Assembly (NCBI RefSeq): GCF_038246755.1
Contig: NZ_CP134706.1
Location: 2,356,001 to 2,420,000 of the forward strand
Source of the DNA: Micromonospora sp. FIMYZ51
GTDB lineage: Bacteria; Actinomycetota; Actinomycetes; Mycobacteriales; Micromonosporaceae
Direction: 5' to 3'
Length of the DNA: 64,000 bases
Under the pieces are notes generated by a model, which searched no databases, was not told the origin of the DNA, and worked only from the letters and a program-made list of their open reading frames with translations. The translations under genes were made by a program, and so were the position numbers. Of this stretch, positions 50,932 through 61,059 are shown piece after piece (within the stretch, counting starts at the first letter, position 1; each line of letters opens with the position of its first letter).

Positions 50932-53006
50932 CCGCCTCCGAGAGCAACCTGGTCTCGGCGTACGTCAGCGACGCGGAGCGGGACGCGGAGGTAAGCGTCC
51001 GGCCGAAGCGACTTGACGAGTTCATCGCCCAGCACCGGGTCCGCGACCAGCTCGACCTGCTGCTGAAGGGTGCGATGCGGCGCGGCTCGCCACCCGACCA
51101 CATTCTGCTCTCCGGGCCGCCCGGCTTGGGTAAGCCGGTCTCCGTGGATGCCCTGGTGCTGCTGGAGGACGGCACTCGACGGCGTCTCGGTGACATCGTC
51201 GTGGGAGATCGTGTCATCAGCCGGACCGGTGCGGGGGCGACTGTCGCCGCCGTGCACGAGCAGGGCGAGCTGGACTGTGTCCGGATCCGGACGGCCAGCG
51301 GACGGGAGGTGGTGGCCGCCCCGGATCACCCCTTCTGGACGCCGGAGGGGTGGGTCAAGGCAGGTGATCTGACCGACCGGGATTTCGTCGCGAACGTTCT
51401 GACACCGGAACTCGTCGCCGACGGCACCGAGAGCACCGCGGAGTACCGGCTCGCCGGGTACCTCGTCGGCGACGGTTGCACGACCAACCAGGTGACCTTC
51501 ACCGGTGGTGACGATGACGTGCTGGCCGATTTCCGGTCCACCTGCGATCACCTCGGGTACGGCCACACCACCCGGCCGAACAGTGCCCGGAGCTCGCTGA
51601 TCCGCATCTCGGGGCTGCTGCCCTGGCTCTCCGAACACGGTCTGCTCGGCAAGAACGCCTGGTCCAAGCGGGTCCCGGCGTTCGTGTTCCGGGGTGACAC
51701 CTGGCAGGTGTCGGCCTTCCTCGGTGCCTACTTCGCCTGTGACGGCACGGTGAGTCGCCGAGGCAGCGACCGGTACGACGTGGTGGTCGAGTACTACAGC
51801 GTGTCCCGGGAACTTCTCGCCGACGTGCAACACCTGCTGCTCCGGCTGGGCGTGCAGTCGCGCTTGAAGCTCAAGCGGGGCCGCTACCAGGGCAGGCCGC
51901 ACGAGTCGTGGCGGCTCAGCATCACCAGCCAGGACGATGTGGCCAGGTTCGTGCAGCGAGTCACGGTGCTCGGTGAGCGGGGCCGGAGGCTGGCGGAGTG
52001 GGCGCCGCGCCGGGATCGGTTCGAGGAACGGCTGGCGGCTGACCGAGTGGTCTCCGTGGAGCCGGTCGGCCTGCACGAGTGCCGGTGTCTGACAGTCAAC
52101 GGTGACCACACATTCACCGTGAACGACCTGGTCGTGCACAACACCACCCTGGCCAATATCGTCGCCGCCGAGCTGGGCACCGGCATCCGGGTGACAAGTG
52201 GCCCGGCCATCGAACGCTCCGGTGACCTGGCCGCGATCCTGACCAGCCTCGCCGAGGGCGACGTGCTCTTCATCGACGAGATCCACCGGATCGCCCGGCC
52301 GGCGGAGGAGCTGCTCTACAGCGCGATGGAGGACTTCCGGGTCGACGTGGTGGTCGGCAAGGGGCCGGGTGCCACCGCCATCCCGTTGGATGTCGAGCCG
52401 TTCACCCTGGTCGGTGCCACCACCCGCTCCGGCCTGCTGACCGGCCCGATGCGGGACCGCTTCGGGTTCGTCGCCCACCTGGACTTCTACGCCCCCGACG
52501 AGTTGGAGGTGCTGCTGCGCCGCTCGGCGGGCATCCTCGGCGTACCGATCACCGATGAGGGGGCGGCGGAGATCGCCGGCCGGTCCCGGGGCACGCCCCG
52601 GATCGCCAACCGCCTGCTCCGCCGGGTGCGGGACTTCGCCGAGGTACGCGCCGACGGGGTGGTCACCGTGGAGACCGCCCGCGCGGCGCTGACCGTGTAC
52701 GACGTGGACGCGCTCGGGCTCGACCGGCTCGACCGGGCGGTGCTGACCGCGCTTGTCGACTCCTTCCGGGGCGGCCCGGTCGGCCTTTCCACTCTGGCGG
52801 TGGCGGTGGGGGAGCAGCCGGACACGGTGGAGGAGGTCTGCGAGCCATTCCTGGTGCGGGCCGGTCTGCTGGCCCGTACGCCGCGCGGCCGGGTGGCCAT
52901 GGAGGCCGGCTGGCGGCACCTGGGGCGTACGCCGCCGAATGGTACATTTGGCACTGAAGCACCTTCCGCGCCCGATCTCTTCTCGATGGACACCGATGAG
53001 CCGTGA
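50928..53006 (+). CDS. ruvB: Holliday junction helicase RuvB with intein
   Basis: A 692-residue precursor; removing the 336-residue intein leaves a 356-residue RuvB of normal length. The N-extein runs to the Walker A lysine K69 ([10 protein letters not shown]) and the C-extein resumes at T406 ([12 protein letters not shown]), restoring GPPGLGKTTLAN exactly. Walker B is VLFIDEIHR; sensor 1 and the arginine finger region (MRDRFG) follow, then the winged helix. The motor cannot bind ATP until the intein leaves, so branch migration should depend on splicing. ATG 50928 overlaps the ruvA stop. Confidence 0.96.
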   Translation: MTASESNLVSAYVSDAERDAEVSVRPKRLDEFIAQHRVRDQLDLLLKGAMRRGSPPDHILLSGPPGLGKPVSVDALVLLEDGTRRRLGDIVVGDRVISRTGAGATVAAVHEQGELDCVRIRTASGREVVAAPDHPFWTPEGWVKAGDLTDRDFVANVLTPELVADGTESTAEYRLAGYLVGDGCTTNQVTFTGGDDDVLADFRSTCDHLGYGHTTRPNSARSSLIRISGLLPWLSEHGLLGKNAWSKRVPAFVFRGDTWQVSAFLGAYFACDGTVSRRGSDRYDVVVEYYSVSRELLADVQHLLLRLGVQSRLKLKRGRYQGRPHESWRLSITSQDDVARFVQRVTVLGERGRRLAEWAPRRDRFEERLAADRVVSVEPVGLHECRCLTVNGDHTFTVNDLVVHNTTLANIVAAELGTGIRVTSGPAIERSGDLAAILTSLAEGDVLFIDEIHRIARPAEELLYSAMEDFRVDVVVGKGPGATAIPLDVEPFTLVGATTRSGLLTGPMRDRFGFVAHLDFYAPDELEVLLRRSAGILGVPITDEGAAEIAGRSRGTPRIANRLLRRVRDFAEVRADGVVTVETARAALTVYDVDALGLDRLDRAVLTALVDSFRGGPVGLSTLAVAVGEQPDTVEEVCEPFLVRAGLLARTPRGRVAMEAGWRHLGRTPPNGTFGTEAPSAPDLFSMDTDEP
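51135..52142 (+). other. RuvB intein with LAGLIDADG homing endonuclease
   Basis: 336 residues in frame. Block A is [13 protein letters not shown] with Pro at position 1 instead of Cys/Ser. Block B is [17 protein letters not shown]: the usual T-x-x-H is A62-P-D-H65, with W68 three residues on. The endonuclease has both motifs, LAGYLVGDG (106-114) and [10 protein letters not shown] (195-204), with both catalytic Asp. Block F is [14 protein letters not shown], putting C318 at the position (F:4) used by class 3 inteins. Block G ends DLVVHN, followed by Thr as +1 nucleophile. Class 3 inteins also have Thr before the penultimate His; here it is Val334. Confidence 0.93.
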
Positions 53007-53087
53007 TCTGTTCGTGATCTGTGCGGCGTTCGGCGTTCCCAGATAGAGCGACTAGACTCGCCGCGGTCTGTACAGGATGTGAAAATC

Positions 53088-53122
53088 CGCCTCCGCTCCG
53101 GCGCTCACATGCCGGCGGAGGC
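53088..53122. other. GC-rich stem-loop between ruvB and yajC
   Basis: GCCTCCG and CGGAGGC, extended by imperfect inner pairing, lie in the 136-base gap. It may end ruvCAB transcription before the sec operon begins. Confidence 0.45.
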
Positions 53123-53142
53123 CAATGGGAAGGTCGACAACC

Positions 53143-53484
53143 GTGCTCTACCAGGCAGCAGAAGGCGGCGGAGCGGGGAGCTTCACCCCGATCCTCATGA
53201 TCGCGCTGCTCTTCGGCGTCATGTACTTCATGATGATCCGTCCGCAGCAGAAGCGCCGCCGCGAGGCCGAGGCGATGCAGTCCGGTCTCTCCGCTGGCGA
53301 CGAGGTGGTCACCATCGGCGGGCTGTACGGCACGGTCACCGGTGTCGAGGACGACAGCGTCCTGCTCGAGGTCGCCCCCGGAGTGCAGACCCGCTACGCC
53401 CGCCCGGCGATCGCCCGGGTGGTCACCAAGGCGGAGCGCCCCGTCGAGCCGGCGGCCGAGGAAACCGACGCCGTCAAGGAGTAA
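53143..53484 (+). CDS. yajC: Preprotein translocase subunit YajC
   Basis: A 113-residue YajC with one helix (FTPILMIALLFGVMYFMMIRPQQKRRRE) and the following cytoplasmic GDEVVTIGGLYGTV domain. It associates with SecD-SecF at the translocon. GTG 53143 (VLYQAAEGGG) has GGAAGG upstream; an ATG at 53125 would add six residues. Confidence 0.93.
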   Translation: MLYQAAEGGGAGSFTPILMIALLFGVMYFMMIRPQQKRRREAEAMQSGLSAGDEVVTIGGLYGTVTGVEDDSVLLEVAPGVQTRYARPAIARVVTKAERPVEPAAEETDAVKE

Positions 53485-53492
53485 GCCCCACA

Positions 53493-53520
53493 CCCACCCG
53501 GTTCGCTCGGACCGGGTGGG
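53493..53520. terminator. Hairpin between yajC and secD
   Basis: CCCACCCGGT and ACCGGGTGGG with an eight-base loop, starting nine bases after the yajC stop. It may partly terminate transcription and lower secDF relative to yajC. Confidence 0.6.
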
Positions 53521-53656
53521 ATCGCCCGTACGCGTCCCCGGCGGGCGAACGCCGACGCGAGGCGAGCTTCGGATCCCGCGCCGACGTGGTGAGACAACTG
53601 GATAGAAGGACCGCCGCGCCCGCGGCGGCGCGACCGTACAGGGAGACAGGACAGCC

Positions 53657-55537
53657 GTGGCACCACCTCAGGGACAGATGCGCCCGGGACGGCAGTTGGC
53701 CGTCCTCGCGGGCATCCTCGTCGTCCTCTATATCTTGGTGTTCTTCTCGGGCGGCGCCAGTGGCGGCTGGAAGGACCGGCTCGAACCCCGTCTCGGTCTC
53801 GACCTCGTCGGCGGCACCCGGCTGACGCTGGAGGCGACAAACACCATCGACGGTCGGGCCCCGACGTCGGACAACCTGGAGCGGGCCCGCCAGATCATCG
53901 AGAGCCGGGTCAACGCGTACGGTGTGGCCGAGGCCGAGGTGGTCACCGAGGGCGACCGCAACATCGTCGTCTCCCTGCCCGGCGAGAACCGTGACCTCAG
54001 CGAGGTGGGCAGCGCCGCTGAGCTGCGGTTCCGTAAGGTCCTGAAGATCGTCGACGGCAGCGGCGCGATCCCGTCGCCGGCGCCGAGCCCGAGCGGCACC
54101 GCCGAGCCGACGCCGTCGGGCACCCCGTCCGGCACCGCGAGCCCCGCCCCGGACGCCGAGGCCAGCGCCTCGCCGTCGGCGGGTGGCCAGGGCGGCGGTG
54201 CGCCGACGCCCAGCCCGAGCGCGACGCCGAGCGCCGCCCCGTCGCCGACGGCAAGCGAGCAGCCGGTGCCGCAGAGCATCGAGGAGCAGCGCCGGGCCGT
54301 CGAGCAGAAGGTCGGCGCGGAGGCCTGGGCCGCCGCGAACGGCTTGCAGGCGCCTGCCGATCTGAGCGCCGACCCGACGCTGGCCGAGAAGCTCAAGCCC
54401 TTCGGCGAGCTGACCGGCCGCGAGGTGGCGGTGCTGCCGGCGCAGATGCAGTTCAACGTGCCGACCATCAGCTGTGTGCAGCTCGACGACCGGCCCCCGG
54501 CCTCCATCTCCAACCCGGAGGAGCAGGTCGTCGCCTGCGAGGGCGGGTACGCGAAGAACCTGCTGGACCAGGCGAAGGTGCTCGGCACCGACGTCTCGGA
54601 CGCCAACGCGGTGCGCGACCAGACCAGCCAGTGGGTGGTGAGCCTCAACTTCACCAGCTCCGGCCAGGACAAGTGGACCGCGCTGACCCGGGAGGCGTTC
54701 AACAACGAGGGCCAGGCGTGTGACGCCTCGGCGCTCGGCGACGAGGGCAAGTGCCGGGTCGCGGTGGTGCTGGACAACGAGATCATCTCGTCGCCGCAGA
54801 TCCAGGGCGTGCTCACCGGCAACTCGCAGATCACCGGCAACTTCAGCAACGCCGAGGCCAGCGAGCTGGCCGGTTACCTGAGCTACGGCGCCCTGCCGGT
54901 CACCTTCGAGGCGCAGGAGTCGCAGAACGTCACCGCCACCCTGGGTGAGAGCCACCTGCGCGCGGGTCTGCTCGCGGCCGGCATCGGCATGCTGCTGGTC
55001 ATCATCTACTCGTTCTTCTACTACCGGCTGCTCGGCTCGGTGATCTTCGCGAGCCTGGTGCTCTCCGCCCTGCTGCTCTTCGGTGCCCTGGTGGTACTCG
55101 GCCGGCAGATCGGTTTCACGCTCACCCTCGCCGGCATCGCCGGCATCATCGTGTCGCTCGGTGTGGCGGCGGACTCGTTCGTCATCTACTTCGAACGACT
55201 CAAGGACGAGATCCGCGAGGGTCGCAGCCCGCGCAGCGCGGTCTCCCGGGCCTGGGTCCGGGCCCGCCGGACGATCATCTCGGCGAACCTGATCACGATC
55301 ATGTCGGCCCTGGTGCTCTACATCGTCTCGGTCGGCACGGTGAAGGGCTTCGCCTTCGCCCTCGGTCTGGCCACCGTGCTGGACCTGGTCGTGGTCTTCC
55401 TCTTCCGGCACCCGATGATGACCATGCTCGCCCGCAGTCGGGCATTCCTGTCCCCGCGGGTCAGCGGTCTCGGCCGGGTGTTGCCGCCCCGGTCGGAGTC
55501 GGCGCAGTCCCGCAACCCGCGTGTCAAGGAGGCCTGA
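53657..55537 (+). CDS. secD: Protein translocase subunit SecD
   Basis: A 626-residue SecD. Helix 1 (about 15-33), then GLDLVGGTRLTLEA, an extracytoplasmic domain, and the C-terminal five helices with GITLTL-like GRQIGFTLTLAGIAGIIVSLGVAADSFVIYFERLKDE. The extracytoplasmic domain contains a Pro/Ser/Ala-rich insert of about 60 residues (about 135-205), common in actinobacterial SecD. With SecF it uses the proton gradient to pull exported chains. Start GTG 53657. Confidence 0.96.
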   Translation: MAPPQGQMRPGRQLAVLAGILVVLYILVFFSGGASGGWKDRLEPRLGLDLVGGTRLTLEATNTIDGRAPTSDNLERARQIIESRVNAYGVAEAEVVTEGDRNIVVSLPGENRDLSEVGSAAELRFRKVLKIVDGSGAIPSPAPSPSGTAEPTPSGTPSGTASPAPDAEASASPSAGGQGGGAPTPSPSATPSAAPSPTASEQPVPQSIEEQRRAVEQKVGAEAWAAANGLQAPADLSADPTLAEKLKPFGELTGREVAVLPAQMQFNVPTISCVQLDDRPPASISNPEEQVVACEGGYAKNLLDQAKVLGTDVSDANAVRDQTSQWVVSLNFTSSGQDKWTALTREAFNNEGQACDASALGDEGKCRVAVVLDNEIISSPQIQGVLTGNSQITGNFSNAEASELAGYLSYGALPVTFEAQESQNVTATLGESHLRAGLLAAGIGMLLVIIYSFFYYRLLGSVIFASLVLSALLLFGALVVLGRQIGFTLTLAGIAGIIVSLGVAADSFVIYFERLKDEIREGRSPRSAVSRAWVRARRTIISANLITIMSALVLYIVSVGTVKGFAFALGLATVLDLVVVFLFRHPMMTMLARSRAFLSPRVSGLGRVLPPRSESAQSRNPRVKEA

Positions 55538-55538
55538 G

Positions 55539-56786
55539 ATGGCCGCTGCTGAGAATTCTCTGGCGAGCCGGCTCTACCGGGGCGAGGCCGGCCTCAACAT
55601 CGTCGGCCGGCGCAAGATGTGGTTCACCGTGGCCGCCGTGCTGGTGATGCTCGCGCTGGGCAGCATCCTGATCAAGGGGTTCAGCCTGGGCATCGAGTTC
55701 GCCGGCGGCAACTCGTTCCAGATCCCCACAAGCGTCGGCACGATGCAGGACGCGGAGGCCACCGCGGACCGGGTGTTGAGCGCCGAGGGCGCCCACGTGG
55801 TCACCGCGCAGCAGGTCGGCGGTGGCGGCGGCGAGTTCTACGAGCTGCGCACCACCCAGCTCGACGCCCCGCAGGCCGAGGCGGCCCGGCTCGCGATGGC
55901 CGAGCAGTTCGGCATCGACCCGGCGCAGATCAGCGCCAACCGGGTAAGCGAGGCGTGGGGCAGTCAGGTGACCAACCGGGCTCTGCTCGGTCTGGTCATC
56001 TTCCTCGGCGTGGTGACCACCTACCTGATCTTCCGGTTCGAGTGGCAGATGGCCGTCGCGGCGCTCTTCGCCCTGGTGATGAACCTGGTCTTCACCGCCG
56101 GCCTCTACTCGATCGTCGGGTTCGAGGTGACCCCGTCGACGATCATCGGTTTCCTCACCATTCTGGGCTTCGCGCTCTACGACGTGGTGGTGGTCTTCGA
56201 CAAGGTCCAGGAGAACACCAGAGGAATCACCGCGAACAACAACCAGACCTACGGTGAGGCGGCCAACCTGGCCGTCAACCAGAGCCTGATGCGTTCGGTG
56301 AACACCTCGGTGGTGGCCCTGCTCCCGGTCGGCGGCATCCTGTTCATCGGGGCCGGCCTGCTCGGCGCGGGCACCCTGAAGGACCTCGGCCTGGTGCTCT
56401 TCGTCGGTATGGCGATGGCGTTCCTCACCTCGATCCTGCTGGCCACCCCGCTGCTTACGGTGCTGAAGGACCAGGACCCGCGGATCCAGGCCCACAACAA
56501 GCGGGTGGAGGCCCGGCGCGGCGCGGTGGCCCGCGGCGAGGTGCCGGCCACCCGGGCCGGCAAGTCCGCCGCCCCCGCCCGGCCGAGCAGCCGGACGAGG
56601 AGGAGGCGGCGGAGGAGCCGGTGTCGGCGGAGAGCGGTGCCCTGGCCGGTGCCGCCGCGCCCAAGGTGGGTGCCCGTCCGGCCGGCAAGCGCTCCGGCGC
56701 GGCCCGGGGCGGACGTCCCCGTGGCGGCGGCAACCGGCCCGGCGGCGGAAAGCGTCGCTGAGGCACACCGGGTGACGACCCGGTAG
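55539..56786 (+). CDS. secF: Protein translocase subunit SecF (frameshifted tail)
   Basis: A 415-residue frame. The first about 345 residues are normal SecF: GIEFAGGNSFQIP, six helices, GFLTILGFALYDVVVVFDKVQENT. The last about 65 residues are an Arg-rich low-complexity stretch (TRRRRRRSRCRRR) unlike SecF tails. Reading from about 56580 in the +2 frame gives an acidic then Gly/Arg-rich tail (AEQPDEEEAAEEPV...RPRGGGNRPGGGKRR) ending at a stop at 56759-56761. One missing C in the run at 56577-56580 explains this. Start ATG 55539. Confidence 0.93.
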   Translation: MAAAENSLASRLYRGEAGLNIVGRRKMWFTVAAVLVMLALGSILIKGFSLGIEFAGGNSFQIPTSVGTMQDAEATADRVLSAEGAHVVTAQQVGGGGGEFYELRTTQLDAPQAEAARLAMAEQFGIDPAQISANRVSEAWGSQVTNRALLGLVIFLGVVTTYLIFRFEWQMAVAALFALVMNLVFTAGLYSIVGFEVTPSTIIGFLTILGFALYDVVVVFDKVQENTRGITANNNQTYGEAANLAVNQSLMRSVNTSVVALLPVGGILFIGAGLLGAGTLKDLGLVLFVGMAMAFLTSILLATPLLTVLKDQDPRIQAHNKRVEARRGAVARGEVPATRAGKSAAPARPSSRTRRRRRRSRCRRRAVPWPVPPRPRWVPVRPASAPARPGADVPVAAATGPAAESVAEAHRVTTR

Positions 56787-56867
56787 GAACGGACCCGACG
56801 GCGTCCGGCATGCTGTGCGAGCAGCGCGCCGGACGCCGTCGACATGTGGAAGGGGAGCGGAACCGCC

Positions 56868-57434
56868 GTGACGGAGACCCACAGCACCGGGGTACGCGGA
56901 GACAGCGGCCCGGAGGTGGCCCGGCTGGTCGCCAGCCGGGTGCTCGACGTGCCCGATTTCCCGAAACCCGGCGTCATGTTCAAGGACCTGATGCCGCTCT
57001 TCGCCGACGGGGACGTCTTCCGGGACGTGATCGACGGGATCGTCGCGTACCACGGACGGGACTCGTTCGACACAGTGGTCGGCATCGAGGCGCGTGGCTT
57101 CGTGATCGCTGCGGCCATCGCGTACGCCACCGGGGTCGGTGTGGTGCCGGTCCGCAAGGCCGGCAAGCTGCCCCGGCCCGCCTACGCCGCCTCCTACGCC
57201 CTGGAGTACGGCGAGGCGACCCTGGAGGTGCACCAGGACGCCTTCACGGCCGGGCACCGGGTGTTGGTGGTCGACGACGTGCTCGCCACCGGTGGCACCG
57301 CCGCGGCGACCCTGGATCTGGTGGAGCGGGCCGGTGGCACGGTGGCCGGTTTCACCGTGCTGCTGGAGCTGTCCTTCCTCGGTGGGCGGGACCGACTGGC
57401 ACCGCGTCCGGTCCATGCCCTGTTGACCGTTTGA
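56868..57434 (+). CDS. apt: Adenine phosphoribosyltransferase
   Basis: A 188-residue purine salvage enzyme forming AMP from adenine and PRPP. The PRPP motif is VLVVDDVLATGGTAAA (about 129-144), with FPKPGVMFKDLMPL and GIEARGF typical of Apt. GTG 56868 has GGAAGGGGAG upstream; the ATG at 56844 precedes that site. It lies between secF and relA, as in most actinobacteria. Confidence 0.95.
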   Translation: MTETHSTGVRGDSGPEVARLVASRVLDVPDFPKPGVMFKDLMPLFADGDVFRDVIDGIVAYHGRDSFDTVVGIEARGFVIAAAIAYATGVGVVPVRKAGKLPRPAYAASYALEYGEATLEVHQDAFTAGHRVLVVDDVLATGGTAAATLDLVERAGGTVAGFTVLLELSFLGGRDRLAPRPVHALLTV

Positions 57435-57608
57435 GACGACGCCGCCACGGGGCGGAGCCGGCACGGTCCGTCCGGCGGAGCGGCAGCGCACCTCCGGTGC
57501 GGGTAGCATTGCCCATTGCTGAGACGGACGGTCGCCCGTCCGAGCGGCGCGAGACCCAGGCCGGCCGGCGGACGGTCGGTTTCATTCCGGCGAGCGGTGA
57601 GGAGGCCG

Positions 57609-60083
57609 GTGTCCCACGATGTCGCCCCTCCGGTGGAGGGCACGGTGCACCCGACAGGCGACGCGGACGGCTCGGTGACCGATCGCAACAGCGCCGCCCC
57701 GGCGCCGGGCGGCGGATCCGGCACGGTCCGGCCCAGCAGCGATCTGGCACGTACGGCCGTCGGTGCCGACGTCGCTGCCGCCGAGACCACCGGTGACCCC
57801 TCGCCGAGCAGTGGCTTCGGCCTGTCCAACGCGCCCACCGGCCGCCGGGTTCGGGCGCGGCTGGCGCGGTTCAACGCCCCATGGCAGTCGTCGCAGGTCA
57901 GTGAGGTGCTGGAGCCGCTGATCGCGTCACACCGGGAGAATCACCCCAAGGCCGACGCGCGGCTGTTGCAGCGCGCCTTCGACACCTCGGCGCGTTGGCA
58001 CTCCGGTCAGTACCGCAAGTCCGGGGACCCCTACATCACCCATCCGCTGGCGGTGGCGACAATCCTGGCCAACCTGGGCATGGACACCACCACCCTGGTC
58101 GCCGCGCTGCTGCACGACACCATCGAGGACACCGAGTACACCCTGGACCAGATGCGCGCGGACTTCGGTGGCGAGGTGGCCCTGCTGGTCGACGGCGTCA
58201 CCAAGCTGGACAAGGTCAAGCTCGGTGACGCGGCCAAGGCCGAGACGATCCGCAAGATGGTGGTGGCCATGGCCAAGGACCCCCGGGTCCTGGTGATCAA
58301 GCTGGCCGACCGGCTGCACAACATGCGTACGCTCTCCTTCCTGCCGGCGCCGAAGCGGGAACAGAAGGCCAAGGAGACGCTGGAGATCCTCGCTCCGCTG
58401 GCCCACCGCCTCGGTATGAACACCATCAAGTGGGAGCTGGAGGATCTGGCCTTCGGCACGCTGTTCCCGAAGCGGTTCGAGGAGATCAACCGGCTGATCG
58501 GGGAGCACCAGCCGCAGCGGGAGGCGCTGCTGCGGCAGGTGACGCAGAAGGTGCAGACGGACCTGAAGGCCGCCAAGATCAAGGCGGAGACCACCGGTCG
58601 GCCGAAGCACCTCTACTCGATCTACCAGAAGATGATCGTGCGGGGCCGCGACTTCAACGACATCTACGACCTGGTGGGTGTGCGGATCCTGGTCGACACG
58701 GTGCGGGACTGCTACGCGGCGCTTGGGGTGATCCACGCGAACTGGCAGCCGGTACCGGGCCGGTTCAAGGACTACATCGCCATGCCCAAGTTCAACATGT
58801 ACCAGTCGTTGCACACCACGGTGATCGGGCCGACCGGCAAGCCGGTGGAGATGCAGATCCGCACGTACGCGATGCACCGCACGGCGGAGTTCGGCATCGC
58901 GGCGCACTGGAAGTACAAGGAGCACAAGGGCACCCAGATCGTCGGTCCGCCGGCGCACATCGACGAGATGACCTGGCTGCGGCAGTTGCTGGACTGGCAG
59001 CGGGAGGCGGCGGACCCGAGCGAGTTCCTGGACGCGCTGCGCTTCGACCTGTCCAGCCAGGAGGTGTACGTCTTCACCCCGAAGGGCGACGTCATCCCGC
59101 TGCCGACCGGGTCGACGCCGGTGGACTTCGCGTACGCGGTGCACACCGAGGTCGGGCACAAGTGCATCGGTGCGCGGGTGAACGGCAAGCTGGTGCCGCT
59201 GGAGTCGACGCTCTCCAACGGCGACGTGATCGAGATCTTCACCTCGAAGTCCGACACCGCCGGCCCGACGCAGGACTGGCTGGGTTTCGTCAAGAGCCCC
59301 CGGGCGCGGACGAAGATCCGGCAGTACTTCAACAAGGAACGCCGCGAGGAGGCGATCGAGGAGGGCAAGGACGCGATCGTCAAGGCGATGCGCAAGCAGG
59401 GCATGCCGTTGCAGCGGATGCTCACCTCCGACAACCTGATGGCGATCGCCCGTGACCTGCACCTGGCCGACGTGGCGTCGCTCTACGCGGCGGTCGGCGA
59501 CAGCCAGGTCTCCGCCCAGTCCGTGGTGCAGAAGCTGATGGCCACCTACGGCGGCGAGGAGGGCGCGGCCGAGGACATCGCCGAGACCGCCGTGGCCACC
59601 CGGCCGCCGCGCAGCCGGGCCAACAGCCACGACCCGGGTGTGGTGGTCCGTGGGGTCAGCGACGTGTGGATCAAGCTGGCCCGCTGCTGCACCCCGGTCC
59701 CGCCGGACTCGGTCTTCGGCTTCGTGACCCGCTCCGGCGGCGTGAGCGTGCACCGCGACGACTGCGCCAACGCCGAGGATCTGCGCGCCCAGGGCGAACG
59801 GGTGGTCGAGGTGAACTGGAAGCTCACCTCCGCCTCGACCTTCCTGGTCGCGATCCAGGTGGAGGCCCTCGACCGGCACAAGCTGCTCGCGGACGTCACC
59901 CGGGTGCTCTCCGACGAACGGGTGAACATCCTCTCCGCCACCGTCACCACCACCCGTGACCGGGTGGCGGTGAGCCGGTTCAGCTTCGAGATGGCCGACC
60001 CGAAGCACCTGGGTCACCTGCTGGCCGCCGTCCGCAAGGTGGACGGCGTCTTCGACGCCTACCGCGTAACCTCCGGCTCCTGA
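57609..60083 (+). CDS. relA: (p)ppGpp synthetase/hydrolase, RelA/SpoT family
   Basis: An 824-residue bifunctional Rel. After a low-complexity N-terminus of about 85 residues come the HD hydrolase ([30 protein letters not shown]), the synthetase domain ([36 protein letters not shown]), TGS ([15 protein letters not shown]), a helical/RIS region with CCTPVPPD, and ACT. HD residues are intact, so both making and degrading (p)ppGpp is expected. GTG 57609 follows GAGGAGG. Confidence 0.96.
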   Translation: MSHDVAPPVEGTVHPTGDADGSVTDRNSAAPAPGGGSGTVRPSSDLARTAVGADVAAAETTGDPSPSSGFGLSNAPTGRRVRARLARFNAPWQSSQVSEVLEPLIASHRENHPKADARLLQRAFDTSARWHSGQYRKSGDPYITHPLAVATILANLGMDTTTLVAALLHDTIEDTEYTLDQMRADFGGEVALLVDGVTKLDKVKLGDAAKAETIRKMVVAMAKDPRVLVIKLADRLHNMRTLSFLPAPKREQKAKETLEILAPLAHRLGMNTIKWELEDLAFGTLFPKRFEEINRLIGEHQPQREALLRQVTQKVQTDLKAAKIKAETTGRPKHLYSIYQKMIVRGRDFNDIYDLVGVRILVDTVRDCYAALGVIHANWQPVPGRFKDYIAMPKFNMYQSLHTTVIGPTGKPVEMQIRTYAMHRTAEFGIAAHWKYKEHKGTQIVGPPAHIDEMTWLRQLLDWQREAADPSEFLDALRFDLSSQEVYVFTPKGDVIPLPTGSTPVDFAYAVHTEVGHKCIGARVNGKLVPLESTLSNGDVIEIFTSKSDTAGPTQDWLGFVKSPRARTKIRQYFNKERREEAIEEGKDAIVKAMRKQGMPLQRMLTSDNLMAIARDLHLADVASLYAAVGDSQVSAQSVVQKLMATYGGEEGAAEDIAETAVATRPPRSRANSHDPGVVVRGVSDVWIKLARCCTPVPPDSVFGFVTRSGGVSVHRDDCANAEDLRAQGERVVEVNWKLTSASTFLVAIQVEALDRHKLLADVTRVLSDERVNILSATVTTTRDRVAVSRFSFEMADPKHLGHLLAAVRKVDGVFDAYRVTSGS

Positions 60084-60120
60084 ACGCAGAGCGGCCCGGA
60101 CCGCAGAGGCCCTGAGCGCG

Positions 60121-60153
60121 GTAGCGCCCGCCGGCTGGGCCGGCGGGCGCTAC
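60121..60153. terminator. Bidirectional terminator between relA and ppi
   Basis: Perfect 15-base arms (GTAGCGCCCGCCGGC and complement) around TGG, between convergent genes. Confidence 0.88.
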
Positions 60154-60168
60154 GTGCGGTACGGGGTG

Positions 60169-61002
60169 CTAGGCGTCGGTCATGGTGAGGTCGGTGATGA
60201 CGACCTCCTTCTTCGGGTGACCGCCACCGGCCTGCTGCGCGAACGCGCCGTCGTCGCCGGCCTTGGCGACCTCCTCGACGATGTCCATGCCGCCGGTGAT
60301 CGTGCCGAGCACCGTGTAGTTCGGGTCCAGCGGCGAGTCGCCGTAGACGATGAAGAACTGGCTGCCGGTGCTGGCGGGCTGACCCGAGTTGGCCATCGCG
60401 ATGACACCCGCCGGGTACGGCGGTCGCATCTCGGTCGGCAGGTTCTCCTCGGCCATCCGGTAGCTCGGGCCACCGGTGCCGTCGCTGTCCCGCCAGCCCT
60501 TGCCGGTCGCGCTCGGGTCACCGCACTGGAGCACCTTGATGCCCTCGGTCACCAGGCGGTGGCACTTGGTGTTGTCGAAGAAGTTCTGCTCGGCGAGGTG
60601 GACGAAGCTGCCCGCCGTGCAGGGCACCGCCGACCGGTTGATCCGGGCGGTGATCGGGCCGAGGTTGGTGTTGATCGTCATGGTCTGGGTGCCGACCCGG
60701 CTCTGCTGGGCGTCCGGCATGCCGACGTCCTTGGTCGTCGGGGTCCGCTCACCCGCCGGGATCTCGACCCAGTCGCACTGCACGGTGTCCGCGTTCTGGG
60801 CGGCGTTGTCGGTGCCGCTGTCGTCGCCGATCAGGTTGCTGGCCAGCCAGGCTGTGCCGGCGACCACCAGCAGCAGGACCACGCCGGCCCCCACCACCGC
60901 CTGGGTCTGGCGGCGCTTGCGGGCCCGGGCAGCCCGCTCGGCCATCTCCTTCTCGAGCCGGGCGCGGGCCGCCGCGCGCTGCCGCTCTCTGGTGGACGTC
61001 AC
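60169..61002 (-). CDS. Membrane-anchored cyclophilin-type peptidyl-prolyl isomerase
   Basis: A 277-residue protein: basic cytoplasmic N-terminus, one helix (about 37-56), then an extracytoplasmic cyclophilin domain. Catalytic Arg is kept in TKCHRLVTEG; GSQFFIVYGD follows. CGDP replaces the usual GGDP, and with KCH forms a possible disulfide. It likely helps fold exported proteins. Start ATG 61002. Confidence 0.9.
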   Translation of the reverse strand: MTSTRERQRAAARARLEKEMAERAARARKRRQTQAVVGAGVVLLLVVAGTAWLASNLIGDDSGTDNAAQNADTVQCDWVEIPAGERTPTTKDVGMPDAQQSRVGTQTMTINTNLGPITARINRSAVPCTAGSFVHLAEQNFFDNTKCHRLVTEGIKVLQCGDPSATGKGWRDSDGTGGPSYRMAEENLPTEMRPPYPAGVIAMANSGQPASTGSQFFIVYGDSPLDPNYTVLGTITGGMDIVEEVAKAGDDGAFAQQAGGGHPKKEVVITDLTMTDA

Positions 61003-61059
61003 GCCTCGATCCTCCTGGACGTTATGTGGATGCCGCTGCTGTGTGCTGGGATCCGCTGG

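Noticed and set aside
51135..52142. Calling the RuvB insert a definite class 3 intein
   Set aside because: Thr before the penultimate His is missing and the Trp is off by one by my alignment, so only class 3-like features are claimed.
50505..52919. Long minus-strand frame opposite ruvB
   Set aside because: Antisense to a clear RuvB and intein; no motif.
57927..60017. 696-codon minus-strand frame opposite relA
   Set aside because: Shadow of relA; the sense frame has all Rel domains.
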